64,000 bases of DNA from contig JAWWNJ010000048.1 in assembly GCA_037176885.1 (NCBI GenBank), forward strand, positions 868,001-932,000, in the 5' to 3' direction. A program made the translations under genes and the position numbers. Shown here piece by piece: positions 46,999 to 57,500 of this stretch (position 1 is its first letter; every line of letters starts with the position of its first letter). The notes under the pieces are model-generated. The model saw nothing but the letters and a program-made list of their open reading frames with translations, had not been told where the DNA came from and made no database searches. The stretch is from Favolaschia claudopus (lineage: Eukaryota; Basidiomycota; Agaricomycetes; Agaricales; Mycenaceae).

Positions 46999-49900
46999 TC
47001 AGAGTCCATCGAGATGATGTTGGAGCAGTGGGGGTATGACGAGCAAATTTGGGTGCGGCTTTCCTCCTCGCTCTGCCTGCTCAGCCCACCGGTTCCGCTG
47101 TGCACTCATTTCGGTGCGGCAGAAGCGCCGATACATCTCGCCCTCCGTTGCCGCTGTCACGCGCATGCAGCGCTCAGTCTCTGCCTCGCGAACATCGAAG
47201 AACCTGCCCCGACTCGATGGATACAGTGGCCACGACATCAGCTCCATGCCCCAGCTGGGGGGCTGCGCCGGCGGTGTAAACAAGGTAGCGATTCCCAAGG
47301 CGGAACAATAGGCGATGAACGAGATAGACCTCGTCGTTTACCCACGCTTGCGGTATTATCCTCCCAGCAAAGCCGTACTCGTGCTCAACTTTCCAAGCAA
47401 GATGACAGAGCACGCCTTCCCACTCGTCGCAATACCTATAGCCGGAGCACTCTTCGTGGTCCCACCAGTCCCTGCACCAGTAATGACCGAGGTTGATGGG
47501 GTCCTGGGTCCATTTGGACAACACGGCGGGGTTGGCTTCGACACCCCAAATAGTCTGTCGATTGCGCGGCGTGCAGGATAAATTGAGAGGGATAGACAGC
47601 TATGCACGGAGGCGGTGAGGCAATTGCCACTCGGAGCGCGCAGTGCTTACCATGGGTAGCTGGGTCATAATCGGATTTTGTCTGTGAGTTCTTCAGACTT
47701 GGCGGGATGGTTTCCGACGTGATCATAAATGGACAGTTCGCCGAAGCAGTTTCCGACGACGGTCAACCCAAGAACATCATCGATATCGAAGACTGGAAGT
47801 GCCCATACTTAATGCTGGCTGCTCTGGCCCGTCTTGACTCCACGCAATCGGAGGCGCCTCTTCCGTGAGAGGCTGTGAAGGGATGCGTACGGTTTTGAAA
47901 TGCGGGGGATCCAGTTTGGTTGCTTCGCTCGCGGAAAGCCAAACCCATTGCCTGGTACCCCCGCACAGTCGATGCCAAGGTGCCGGATAGGAGTGACGAT
48001 ATCTAGGCTGCGTTGCGACTGTGAACCGAGGGCAGATAGGTTCGTCGTCGATCTCCGTTAGAATGTCGACATCGATCAGGCACATCTCGATACCGACTGC
48101 AGAGATGATAAGCAGACGTAGAATCGATGGCTCCGCGGGGGAGCTGCTAACAACGGCCTCCCAGATGGCAGGGACGTCGGCGCGTTTGATGAGGTGGAGA
48201 TGATCCTTTACCACTGAGGGAAGCGTATAGAGCTGGAGCGATTCCGTCCTGACGAGTACCAACGTGTTTTTTCGGATCGCCATGAGATGCGGGACGTTCT
48301 ATAGCACAGTGTGAGTCGAGAAAATGAAGGATGAGGTGTACAACAACTCACGCGTTCACCAGGTACATCCGACTGGGGGATGAGATGTATTTTATTCTCC
48401 TTCCAATTAACTAGGTGCGGAACGATTGTACCCGCGCGCAAAGCGCATCCCAGGAAATCCCCGGATAACATCAACACATGAGAAGAGCCATCGACGCGCG
48501 TGAGTTCAGAAAAGACGTGACCGTCTGATCCTTTCTGGAAGGTTATAACATGTACTGCTTGTGATCTAACAGACATAAGTATATTTGAGAGAACGCGACG
48601 AATGCACGTAGTCGGGGCCAAGGCCGAGCGCTAGCATGATCCCAGATTCTTGTATCTCCAGCTGCCCAGTTTTAACTTGCCCTGGAAGATATGCTTCGGC
48701 TAGAGGCTGGTGGTGACCTCGGAAGACGGAATGGACGTCCCAATGTCGGAAAAATCTGGTTTTGCTTGTGGCGGCTTGGGCTGGGTCCCAAGCCACTACA
48801 AGGTCGTAAGCGGAGCGTGGCTTATGACGCATAGTTTTGGGATTATGGAGTCTCCCAATCCACGCGGTGGCTTCTAATCCACTCCAACGGATTACGGTAT
48901 TTCAAGCCGCTGCAAGGTCGCAATCCACCTCCCCCGTCCGATATCGCCACCTTTGGGCACATATTTGCCAGGTACTCACAACAAGAACAATGGTTTGAAC
49001 GAACATTTATATGACCTCTACGAAATCGAGACAATAATATATTATTTACCGTACCGTCCCTCTCGGCAAATTCAGTCGCTCGATGACAACACCACTCTGC
49101 GAGACAACGGGTGAGCAGAAGATTCTAAAATGACGCTCGAGCAACTTACCACATCTACATGCTGGAATGCTACACCTATCGCAAGTAAGAGAGGGGAACA
49201 CTACATGTTTAAGTCGCTCACCAGATGCATCTTGATTCTTCATCAATGCGTCGATATGACGCGCGGAAACGCAAGATGAAGAAGACACCGCTCGACTTCA
49301 CTTACCTCAGGTACTAAGACAACCTTCTCTACAGCCTGTTCCTCTGCTGGGCTCAACACCGCACATACGATCCGTCATCGAGTCATCGCCCTCGACGCAC
49401 TGGAGGATTTTTGAGATCTAGGTATTGAGACTCGGAGGGGACAAGTTGGCTAAGATGGAGCAGAAAGTGGCCGAGTCGACGACGAGGGGAGTCTTGTGGG
49501 TGAAGATGACTTGTGCTGGCGAGAATGGACATCGTAGTAGGAAGAGAGAAGGGTGGTGGTTGTGTTTGGCGCTCCGCAGCACCTTTGTGGGGCGTTGTCG
49601 TCATCGTGCCGTAATGCTTGAGGGTCGGTTCTGGTTGAGCTTGGAGTACTTTTGCGCGACTGGGACCTGCAAACGAGGAGTATGAATGGCTCAGAATTCA
49701 GGGAAGGTAAGTATGATCTCAGGATGTAGCATGCTTAGAGCTTCATATTGTGCTAGGTCTTACCTAGGCAAGTTACAAAGGATTTGAACAACTTGAAGCG
49801 GCTTATAATCCACCCCGCCAACCGGTTGCAAGACGTCTCAAGGCTCCACAAGGCCGTAATCCAGTTCAATCCGTTACAAGCAAAAGCGTGTTTTTCCGAC

Positions 49901-50367
49901 AAACAAGTCAGTTTGCTGACGTAGTTGTCGGAAGACGCGACGAATAGCCAGGTTCCGGCAACGAGACGCAGCCAGGTGATGGATTGGGGGGGTAGACAGA
50001 GCTGGTAGTCGCGAACCGGCGAGAGATCTCGTGCTTTCCATTTCGCATCAAGATGTGCCACTCTGCAGGCCAGATTTTCGAGGGCGGAGGCTTCGAGGCA
50101 TTCGTACCCTCCCAGGTATGACACAAGACTGTCGTGCATGTATCCGTGTCGCTTGAGAACATAATTCCACAGTACTTTGGTTCTGGTCACTGCATTAAGC
50201 ACGCGACATGCCTAACAACTTGACGACTTGAGAATTCGTTTCCGAGGATACAATTTCAATTCAAACTTCTTACCTGTCTGAGAGCTTCTGAGAGGTAGAA
50301 TGTCTCCTACACAGAGTTCGGAGCATATAGCGAGAATAAGTTCCTCAGGAAGTAGTGTCAAAGCCAT
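46999..50367 (-). pseudogene. F-box-type gene, copy A, split by an insertion and frameshifted
   Basis: Starts at ATG 50367 (MALTLLPEELILAICSELCV, an F-box-like start) and continues VLWNYVLKRHGYMHDSLVSY, CRVAHLDAKWKARDLSPVRD, LRLVAGTWLFVASSDNYVSK. The coding sequence is then interrupted at SKLTC by the element at 48744-49901 and resumes at WDVHSVFRGHHQPLAEAYLPG. Later: VHVITFQKGSDGHVFSELTR, NKIHLIPQSDVPGER, VGIEMCLIDVDILTEIDDEP. At about 47805 four extra bases relative to copy B shift the frame before LPVFDIDD. The distal part (WDPINLGHYW-like region, then MELMSWPLYPSSRGRFFDVR) ends at 46999. Introns match the paralogues. The long repetitive body may form a beta-propeller, which is inference. 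Non-functional as it stands. Confidence 0.8.
48744..49901. mobile_element. 1158-bp inverted-repeat insertion inside F-box copy A
   Basis: Both ends read inward TGTCGGAAAAA, five variable bases, then TTTTGCTTGT (48744-48769 and the complement of 49876-49901), giving imperfect 26-bp terminal inverted repeats that extend with lower identity to about 40 bp. AA flanks both sides. Removing the element plus one AA restores exactly the length and frame seen in copy B near 57945. Subterminal GCGGCTT..AATCC units recur in both orientations. Internal frames show no transposase, so it is non-autonomous. Superfamily unclear: a 2-bp AA duplication does not suit hAT or CACTA. Confidence 0.85.
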
Positions 50368-50465
50368 GAGCAAAGATTGGTGATGGTGGTGGTCAATGAA
50401 CTTATAAAGCGTTACTCAACGTGATCGTCACTGTGACCTAGAGTGTGACCTGTTGCGAGAAATCT

Positions 50466-50494
50466 CCATAAATGGATGCGATGGGTTGTTTGCT
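50466..50494 (+). repeat. Dispersed motif, copy 1
   Basis: CCATAAATGGATGCGATGGG followed by TTGTTTGCT. Shares a 27-bp core with copies at 52091 and 54785. Similarity with copy 3 continues with gaps for about 200 bp downstream. Lies 235 bp upstream of the F-box fragment start. Confidence 0.6.
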
Positions 50495-50700
50495 GACGCT
50501 TGGCTGTTCCCTCATTAGTCGTGGCATCACCTCAAGCTTAAGCCTCCAGGCCACGGCTTCTAACTCTGCAATCTCTACCGACAAACCAAGTTATCTCACT
50601 GATCTGATATACCTTTCGGTCATCGACGTTTTCCTTCACACTTCAAAGTTCTGTGTATCCGAGTCGAGACCTGCAGGTTGAGACGAGTCACGACAGGACG

Positions 50701-51621
50701 ATGCCTCCTCAGACTCCTGACAAGCGGGCTTCGTTGAAACTTTGCGAGAATCTTGAAGCTCTCCACCAGGTGTCGGAAACAAGTCAAATCACTCTAACCA
50801 CTGTCCCTGTCGACATACTCCATGAGATCTTCGATGTTTTCCCAACTCCCCGATACGCTCCCGTCTCTCCATCTCCGCGCCATGGCGGACGGGTATCATC
50901 CTATCGAGGGCTCGCCTTGGAACTTGAGACAATCTCCACTGACCGATTCCACCGCTCCCCTCACGCTGGAAAGAGTTTCCCATCTCACCAGTCTAACGGA
51001 ATTGTCTTTGACTCTCAATGACTTCGTCCAACCAGCATTAATTGAGCGTATTGTCGCTGTCTTTCCTCAGCTCCAAGTACTGGAGCTGTCTCATGCATGG
51101 TTTATCAGGGCGCCTGGACGCCGGGATGTCTGCGATGTATGTCTACCCGCCGTATATCTGTACCAGATGCATGATCTTCACCTCTATAGCCTGCTCTACT
51201 CGAATCCCTTCAGCTCTTTCCTTGCCTTCAGCATTTGCGAATTGCACTAGACTTCGACGATTGGGAGTACGATCCATGGGGCCCACAACGGCGTGCCGCG
51301 CGTTGGTTATTGGGTGGGATTCCCTCACTGCGCACTCTCTGCCTTTCGTGGCAGCAAGCTTGGTATCAGTATGGTTTCGATGTAGTCGTCTGGCACGAGT
51401 GGGACCGAAGACTGTTTCTTCGGCCGCCGACACCCCCTCGACCGGAATCTCCGCCACCTGAGGCTTTTGAACCTGAGGAAATTCGGCAAAGGGTGGTTTA
51501 TATTCCATCTCTGTGGCTGCGTCTTATTGATCAAATTATCACAGTAAATGCCTCGAGGATATCTTCGAACCAATCCACACTGGCAGAGGTGAAGGTCAAA
51601 GCTTACGGGAGAAAGCGATAG
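50701..51621 (+). pseudogene. Degraded F-box/leucine-rich gene
   Basis: The frame from ATG 50701 gives MPPQTPDKRASLKLCENLEA and the F-box core TTVPVDILHEIFDVF. A one-base shift at about 50838-50842 is then needed to reach SQLPDTLPSLHLRAMADGYH and SPWNLRQ, the usual continuation in mushroom F-box proteins. The WRR-type segment that should follow is missing and the sequence jumps to leucine-rich text (SHLTSLTELSLTLNDF, AVFPQLQVLELSHAWF), with a further frame change before ALDFDDWEYDPW; it ends at 51621 with a charged C-terminus. An unusual intron layout could rescue part of it, but deletion plus frameshift is simpler. Confidence 0.6.
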
Positions 51622-52311
51622 CAGTTCCTATTACTCAATCGACAGTAAACGATGAATGACCGGGTCGTTTCGAGTACATGATTAAATTGCTTAAATACAG
51701 ATATTTTTTTAGGAAAAACAAAGACATGATTGTAGATGGGATGGACCCAACTTGAAATGTACAGTATGCGAAGACTCGTCAATCCGGGGTTGATTTGCAT
51801 GGCTCGCGTCGCGACCCAGACTCTCGTCGAATGTACCGAGATCGAGTTTAATTGCTCTCAACGCCCTCTCCGTCTTTAATCTATAGTCAGAACCCGCGCC
51901 GACATCCTGAATGCACGCACCCCACAATATATACATCTGATACGCGACTAAGATCTCGCGACGAAGCTTCCAGGAGATATAGCTTTCTCTCTTCTCAAGT
52001 ATTGGGCTCTATATATCAGTCAATATTACCTCCACGACGAATCTGATAGTTATCCCCCGACAATACTTAAGTACCCAATTTCCGTTATTACCATAAATGG
52101 ACGCGATGGGTTGTTTGCTCATGCTTTGCGTTACCTTCAAGAAACTTTGTATCTTTTCTTCCACGTCAATCTCCCCAAGTTTCATCGGTTTACTTCCCCG
52201 GCCGGCCCTACAATTTTCTCCTTGGGTTACTCCGTCTCGGCCAGCGAAGACCCAGTTTTCTCCGATCCACGTGATAACTTGTGACACGTATTCTCCTTGA
52301 CTCTCGTCGCC
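51622..52311. other. Promoter region of the ERV41-type gene
   Basis: No gene seen. It contains the second copy of the dispersed motif at 52091-52119, 193 bp before the ATG. Confidence 0.4.
52091..52119 (+). repeat. Dispersed motif, copy 2
   Basis: CCATAAATGGACGCGATGGG then TTGTTTGCT. Differs from copy 1 by one base in the 29-bp core. Sits in the upstream region of the ERV41-type gene. Confidence 0.6.
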
Positions 52312-54249
52312 ATGTCCTTCGACGGCGAGTCCTCTCTCCTCGAGAAGCTCGACGCCGCGGTGCCCGCTCCTCTCGCCCAGTTCGATGCTTTCCCGAAACT
52401 CCCGTCGACATACAAGCAGCGGTCTGATTCTCGCGGTTTCCTGACTCTTTTCGTCGGCTTTGTCACTTTCTTGCTCATGCTCAACGATATCGGCGAGTTT
52501 ATCTTTGGGTGGCCGGACCACGAGTTTAGCGTCGATACGAGGCAAGCCAGCTTCATGAATATCAATGTCGACATGGTCGTTGCCATGCCTTGCTCTTGTG
52601 CGTCTTTTTCAAATTCCGAATTGCTCAAGTTTTAATGTTTCTTGTGTAGTCATTAGCGTTGATTTGCGCGACGCAGTCGGAGACAGACTCTTCTTGAGCA
52701 GCACCCGCGGTCGAGGAGGCGTTGGTATTCGCCGTGACGGGACCAAATTCGACATCGGCCAGGCAACCACTTTGAAGCAGCATTCTGAAGCTCTTTCCGT
52801 CCGCCAGGCTGTTTCTCAATCCCGGAAGTCGCGCGGCTTCTTCTCCACCATGTTCCAGTGGACGAACGTACAGCCTTATATGCCTCGATACAGGCATGAG
52901 CCCGACGCTGGAGGTTGCAGGGTCAGCGGTCAAATTGAGGTCAAGAAGGTTACAGGTCAGAGCCCTGCTATTCTTGAAGCTCGCGTGCTAACTACATGAA
53001 TAGCGAACCTGCATATCACCACCCTCGGACATGGCTACGCGTCGCACGAGCATGTAGATCATAGCAGTACGTCTCTTGTCTTTCTCTTTTTTTCTGCTCG
53101 CTAACGAACTGCAGTGATGAACCTCTCGCATGTCATCACGGAATTCTCCTTCGGCCCCTACTTCCCTGACATCACGCAGCCCCTCGACAACTCTTTCGAG
53201 GTGACGCACGATCGTAAGTATTTCATTGAGATGATCTACTCCAAGCTAACCTCGTCTCCAGCCTTCGTCGCCTACCAATACTTTTTGCACGTCGTCCCGA
53301 CGACGTACATCGCACCGCGCTCGTCCCCGCTGTATACCAACCAGTATAGTGTAACCCACTATACCCGCGTGCTCCAGCACCACACCGGCACTCCTGGAAT
53401 TTTTTTCAAGTTCGATCTTGACCCGATGAGCTTGACGATCCATCAGCGGACGACTGGGTTCATACAACTCATCATTCGGTGCGTCTCGTTTCCTCCTTCT
53501 TGGTCCTTGCTGACGTCTTCCATAGCTGCGTCGGTGTCATTGGCGGTGTCTTCGTGTGCATGGGGTACGCTTTGAAGGTGACCACTGCGGCGGTGTCTGC
53601 GTTTGTGGAGCCGACGGATGAGATCCCGCCAGCAGTAGCCAGCGCAAGCGCTCTCAAGACCAAGTTCAGCGGTGCGTGGTGTCCCTCCTCTATCCTGCAC
53701 TTACAATCCATAACTGACTAAACCATCGTTTGCAGGCGCCAGCCTAACCAAACGCGCCCGCCCCACCTCCGGCCGGCTCATCCCACAAGGCAACGGCTGG
53801 GTCATGGAAAGCGCTCCAGGGTCCCCCGTGCCGTACGCGGGGACGGGATCGCCGTACAGTGGGACGCCTGTGTCGGGGACGTTCCCGCAGTCGCCGTACT
53901 CCCCAGCATATCCCGGATCGCCTGGGACGCCTGGGTTCGGGCCGCCGCCGATGAGCGCGAGGTCGACGAGTGGGCTGGTGCCCGGGCCGCCGCGGACGCC
54001 TGGGGTGGGGAGCCCGAGGCCGCAGAGTGTGGGGAATCTGCCGATGCCATCGACGCCTCAGGTACGCACTTTTTTCTTCTCTTTTTTGTGGTGGCTTGTG
54101 CTGACGCGGTTCTGTGTGGTTTGTAGTATGGAATTTTCCCGCCGACGCCTGGGCCGGGACAGACGGGCTTCAATGTGCCGCCACCGCCGCCATCGGGAAA
54201 GAGGATGAGTTCCAATGGAAGTGCGGGTGATAAGAGTAAGGATGATTGA
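52312..54249 (+). CDS. ERV41: ERV41/ERGIC2-type COPII cargo receptor
   Basis: ATG 52312 begins MSFDGESSLLEKLDAAVPAP. The first exons (52312-52597 and 52650-52955) join as VAMPC/SFISVDLRDAVGDRL, a hallmark of the Erv41/Erv46 family. An N-terminal membrane span (GFLTLFVGFVTFLLMLNDIG), a lumenal domain with ANLHITTLGHGYASHEHVDH, NLSHVITEFSFGPYFPDITQ and YQYFLHVVPTTYI, and a second span (IIRCVGVIGGVFVCMGYALK) fit the family. The complex cycles between ER and Golgi in COPII/COPI vesicles and retrieves or carries glycoproteins. Oddity: the cytosolic tail is extended by about 120 Pro/Gly/Ser-rich residues (from about 53750 to the stop at 54249), longer than in yeast. Exons after the third are approximate but all read in frame. 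Confidence 0.92.
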
Positions 54250-55131
54250 TTACTTTTTAGTTGTGCTGGGGGGTCGATAACTGAGCTTGCGCGCACTGTA
54301 TTGACGGTCGCGGTGTGTAGATAGCTACCTCGCTGTAAAAGTATAACTTTTTTTATTGGGGCTTGCTGTTTTATGCATGCTGAGCTCCGTTTTGTGCTCA
54401 TTGGTGAATGTCTTAGCGCGTGGCTGATGAATTGAAGGGAGAGTATATGTATTGTGGCAAGGACATGAAGGGGAGATTCAGGAAGCTCATGGGCAAAAAG
54501 AGCCAGTATCGGTTCGTAGGAAGGGATTGTCCTCCAGGTCAACGTTTTCCCTGAAAGGTATTTTATTTGAACGATCTGATCTGATCATGAAGGTGATAGA
54601 GAAGCCGAGAAAAAAGGTCGATGAACAGAGGTGAATTCAGTCGAAGGTTCTTGTCTGTCAGTAAGTAGAGATCGCAGAACCAGAAGCGGGTCGTGCACGC
54701 GTACGGGATGGCCTGCCAGTGGAGGCTTGGGATTAGGAAAACTGATACGACACTGCGAAACAGCCAAGCGTCAACAAAGTTGAACAAGCAACCCATCGCA
54801 TCCACTTATGGTAATCCTCGGCGGCAGATCGAAATGAGGTGTTGGAAGCGATATTCAGAGGCAACTGTTCACTCTTGTGAGTTACATGGTCATTGCATTC
54901 CATTCATGGCTCATGAGAACTCGTGATGCGACTACATGTAATCGTTAGAAATAGAGGTGAGCGAGCGTGGAGCGTATCAAACGCGGGCGAGAAAGAGAAA
55001 GCGTAAGTAAAGAGCGTGTGATAGAGTCGTAAAGCGAGAAGGAGTGTGTATGTGAAAGGAGAACAAACATGAACCACTGAAGAACCGTGAATGTATGTGA
55101 AAGAAAGACTCGCGACTTGGACAAGTTGGAT
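54250..55131. other. Intergenic stretch
   Basis: 3' region between the convergent ERV41-type and MYND genes. It holds the third, inverted copy of the dispersed motif with about 200 bp of flanking similarity to copy 1. I see no gene. Confidence 0.4.
54785..54811 (-). repeat. Dispersed motif, copy 3 (inverted)
   Basis: On the minus strand CCATAAGTGGATGCGATGGG then TTGCTTG. Similarity with copy 1 continues with gaps to about 54600, including TTGACGCTTGGCTGTT and AAGCCTCCA blocks. Confidence 0.6.
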
Positions 55132-56681
55132 CTAATCCATCTGCACCGTGTACCCTCGTTGGATCAGAGACGGCACCAAACCTTTGTTATTTGCATCATC
55201 GCACCAGGGCCTGTGATTTTCCCGGTCCGCTGCTTTATGCGCACTAGGCCCGTCCTTTCCTCCGCAGTAATGAGCCGGGATCCGTCCATTAACTTTAACG
55301 CATTCTTCGCAGACAGAGTTTGCATGGTCGGCGGTGCCACATTTCGTGCAAACATGGAAGTGCCGACAAGTGACCAAATGTTGACTCAGGTTTTCAGTTT
55401 TACACTCCTGGGAGCACCACCACCTCCACCTGCAGTTGCGACACTCAAATTCCTGGTGAGCAAGTTTGGTAGGACAGGGCCAACAGTTCGGTTTCACCGG
55501 CAGGGAGTCCGCGTTGGAGGGTAGGGCCAGGTCGCGATAGTAAAGCGGCAGGCTATTCGGAGCGTCTGGAACTCGCAAGTGCGTGCCGATTGCCCGTATC
55601 GTATACGAACAGTTATCGCAAGCGGGTTTGAGTAGGACATGGACTGCGTTGCGATCGAAGTGGGGAACCCTGAGGATAGCTTTCGCGACATCAATCGTCA
55701 TTCCCATTAGATAGAGCTTATTCTTTGTGGGCCTGGGGTTGAGCAGACTACATCGGGATTTCAGTGAATTTAGACAGGTGGCAGATGCGTATTTAAACGC
55801 ACTATATCAAAGGAAGCGTTTCCGAACAGTCGGCGAATTGGATGTTTTTTCCAATCAACTGCAATGGGGATTTTCCTCCGAAGTCGGGACCATTAGGCAT
55901 GAAGTTACGAAGATTGGTCTGCTGTATCAACCGCCCTGCCGCGTGGTGGTGGCGTTTAGCAAGGTTGGGGAAAATGGCGGTACGCAACCAGTATTTGTAA
56001 GGTCCAGCGATACTCGATTGGGGGCTACGAGGAGTCGAGGCTGAGATTCGCTCAACAGTGCCCTTCACATACATGAGACATGCTGTAGGCGGCGCAGTTT
56101 CCCTGAAGAGCTTTCTGGCGCAGATGTCCATCCATCTCGCGAATGCATAGAGCATACGATGATGGGCGAGATCTATCTCCTTCCAAGCCGGGCTTTCGTG
56201 GAAAACAACCGGATCGGTTTCGGTGATGACCAAACCTATTCGTGGTGTGGGGCATTCAATGTCGCCTAGATCGAACAAGAAGATACTGACCTAGCAGGCT
56301 GTAAAAGTCGCAGAATTCCAGTCGAACACCATTGCGAGTGGTCACGGTGACCGATGCTACGGTTTCGGGGTCCGAATTTGAAAGCACCCGACTCTTCTTC
56401 TCTTCACTATGACCGAACTTTATCAGTCGAGGTAGTCTGATGGGAAGGGCAAACACCCACACGCAACGGCGAACGATGTCCAGGAGGGTGCGACGGGCGA
56501 CGTCGTCCGTAAAAGGAGTAGCTTCAACACGGCACTTCATATAATTGACGATCTGTGGCGACAAACTATGAGACGCGCCAAACGAGAATTCCGGTGCACC
56601 GACCATGTCCGGCATGATAGAGTTGTAATCCACGTCGTCGTGGATCGACTCGATCTCGACAGTCTTGGAGTGAAGGGGCAT
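55132..56681 (-). CDS. MYND-type zinc-finger protein
   Basis: The gene starts at ATG 56681 (MPLHSKTVEIESIHDDVDYN) and stops at 55132. An intron of about 63 nt near 56264-56326 joins VTTRNG to DIECPTPRIGLVITETDPVV, and a second near 55750 joins ETLPLIY to LLNPRPTKNKLYLMGMTIDV; both keep frame. The C-terminal third carries a MYND-like cluster, CWPCPTKLAHQEFECRNCRW followed by WCSQECKTENLSQHLVTC. A second Cys/His array follows: CTKCGTADHANSVCEEC, then HYCGGKDGPSAH and HRPWC. MYND fingers bind zinc and mediate protein contacts, often with PxLxP peptides. The upstream part has no recognised domain. The second array may be a divergent MYND. Function unknown. Confidence 0.82.
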
Positions 56682-57500
56682 TACGAAGACGTAAAAAGTG
56701 GAGAAATGAAGGAAGGAAGGAAAAGGTGAAAGGAAGGAATTGTGTAGTCCTGTTTTGACTTATATACCAGGCCGTCAAGTGGCATGCATGGGTGGCATCG
56801 GTGTTTTTCTGTGGGTCAGTCACGAACGCGGCGCGAGCATATCTCCTACCGTTGTCGACTCGCGCTTGGATGAGATGACGATGAATCAAAGCGTTTTGAA
56901 GACAGATGCCACCCTCGCCCTTTTCCTGATTTGCTTGACATTTTGGTTGCGAGCCTACTCAGTGACACCGTACATGTACGGACAGCCAGCATGGTGATAG
57001 CCAAACCAAATTATTCCGCACACTTCCTAGAGCATGAGCACCCACAAGCACCCACTTACGCTAATATGGGCTAGATGACCCAGTCGCTACGCGTGGGAAA
57101 CCAAAACGCTTTGCAGGAACAATGCGCGTTGTAGACAAAGCAATTTTGCCAGTGATCACCGCGGCGTAATACTATAGAGAAAACACTTGACTCCAACTCG
57201 AAGTCCGAGTCCGAGTCCGAGTCGGAGCGGTCGCCCCAAAGATTTTCGTAGAAGTTGAGTTTCGTGCTTGAAGTACTGTTCAGCAGAGTTTAACCAAGAC
57301 GAAGGTAAATTTGGCTGCGCGTCGTGGACGTTTTGAGAATGAGGCTCAGGCCAAAGCCAGAGCTGGGCCAGGCTGAGGGTGTCTTGTTCGAGATGTCACG
57401 CTCGTGACTGTTTAAGTCACATTAGTGTCACATTCGGTTGGCTGTGACGGTGACGTTCCGCAACACTTCGCAAACCACCACCATCACCTGAATCTTGCTC
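56682..57500. other. Divergent upstream region of the MYND gene and F-box copy B
   Basis: No gene seen. It includes a short tandem CGAGTC-type hexamer run at about 57200-57225, and close to 57500 a promoter stretch similar to that of F-box copy A (ACCACCACCATCACC just before the ATG). Confidence 0.45.
56759..56766 (-). promoter_or_regulatory. TATA box of the MYND gene
   Basis: TATATAAG on the minus strand, about 80 bases upstream of ATG 56681. Assigned by position. Confidence 0.5.

Noticed and set aside
50466..50475. CCATAAATGG as a CArG box (MADS-box factor site)
   Set aside because: It fits CC(A/T)6GG, but copy 3 of the same repeat (CCATAAGTGG) does not, and the conserved part extends well beyond ten bases, so a repeat or another element is more likely.
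52009..52545. Minus-strand frame overlapping the ERV41-type start
   Set aside because: It is antisense to a clear coding exon and its text has no family match.
52091..54811. ERV41-type gene as cargo of a transposon bounded by inverted motif copies 2 and 3
   Set aside because: The inverted copies are only about 27 bp, copy 1 is a direct repeat outside the interval, there is no target duplication, and the gene is a single-copy housekeeping type.
57188..57230. CGAGTC tandem as a regulatory array
   Set aside because: Only four imperfect hexamer units, better explained as a small microsatellite.
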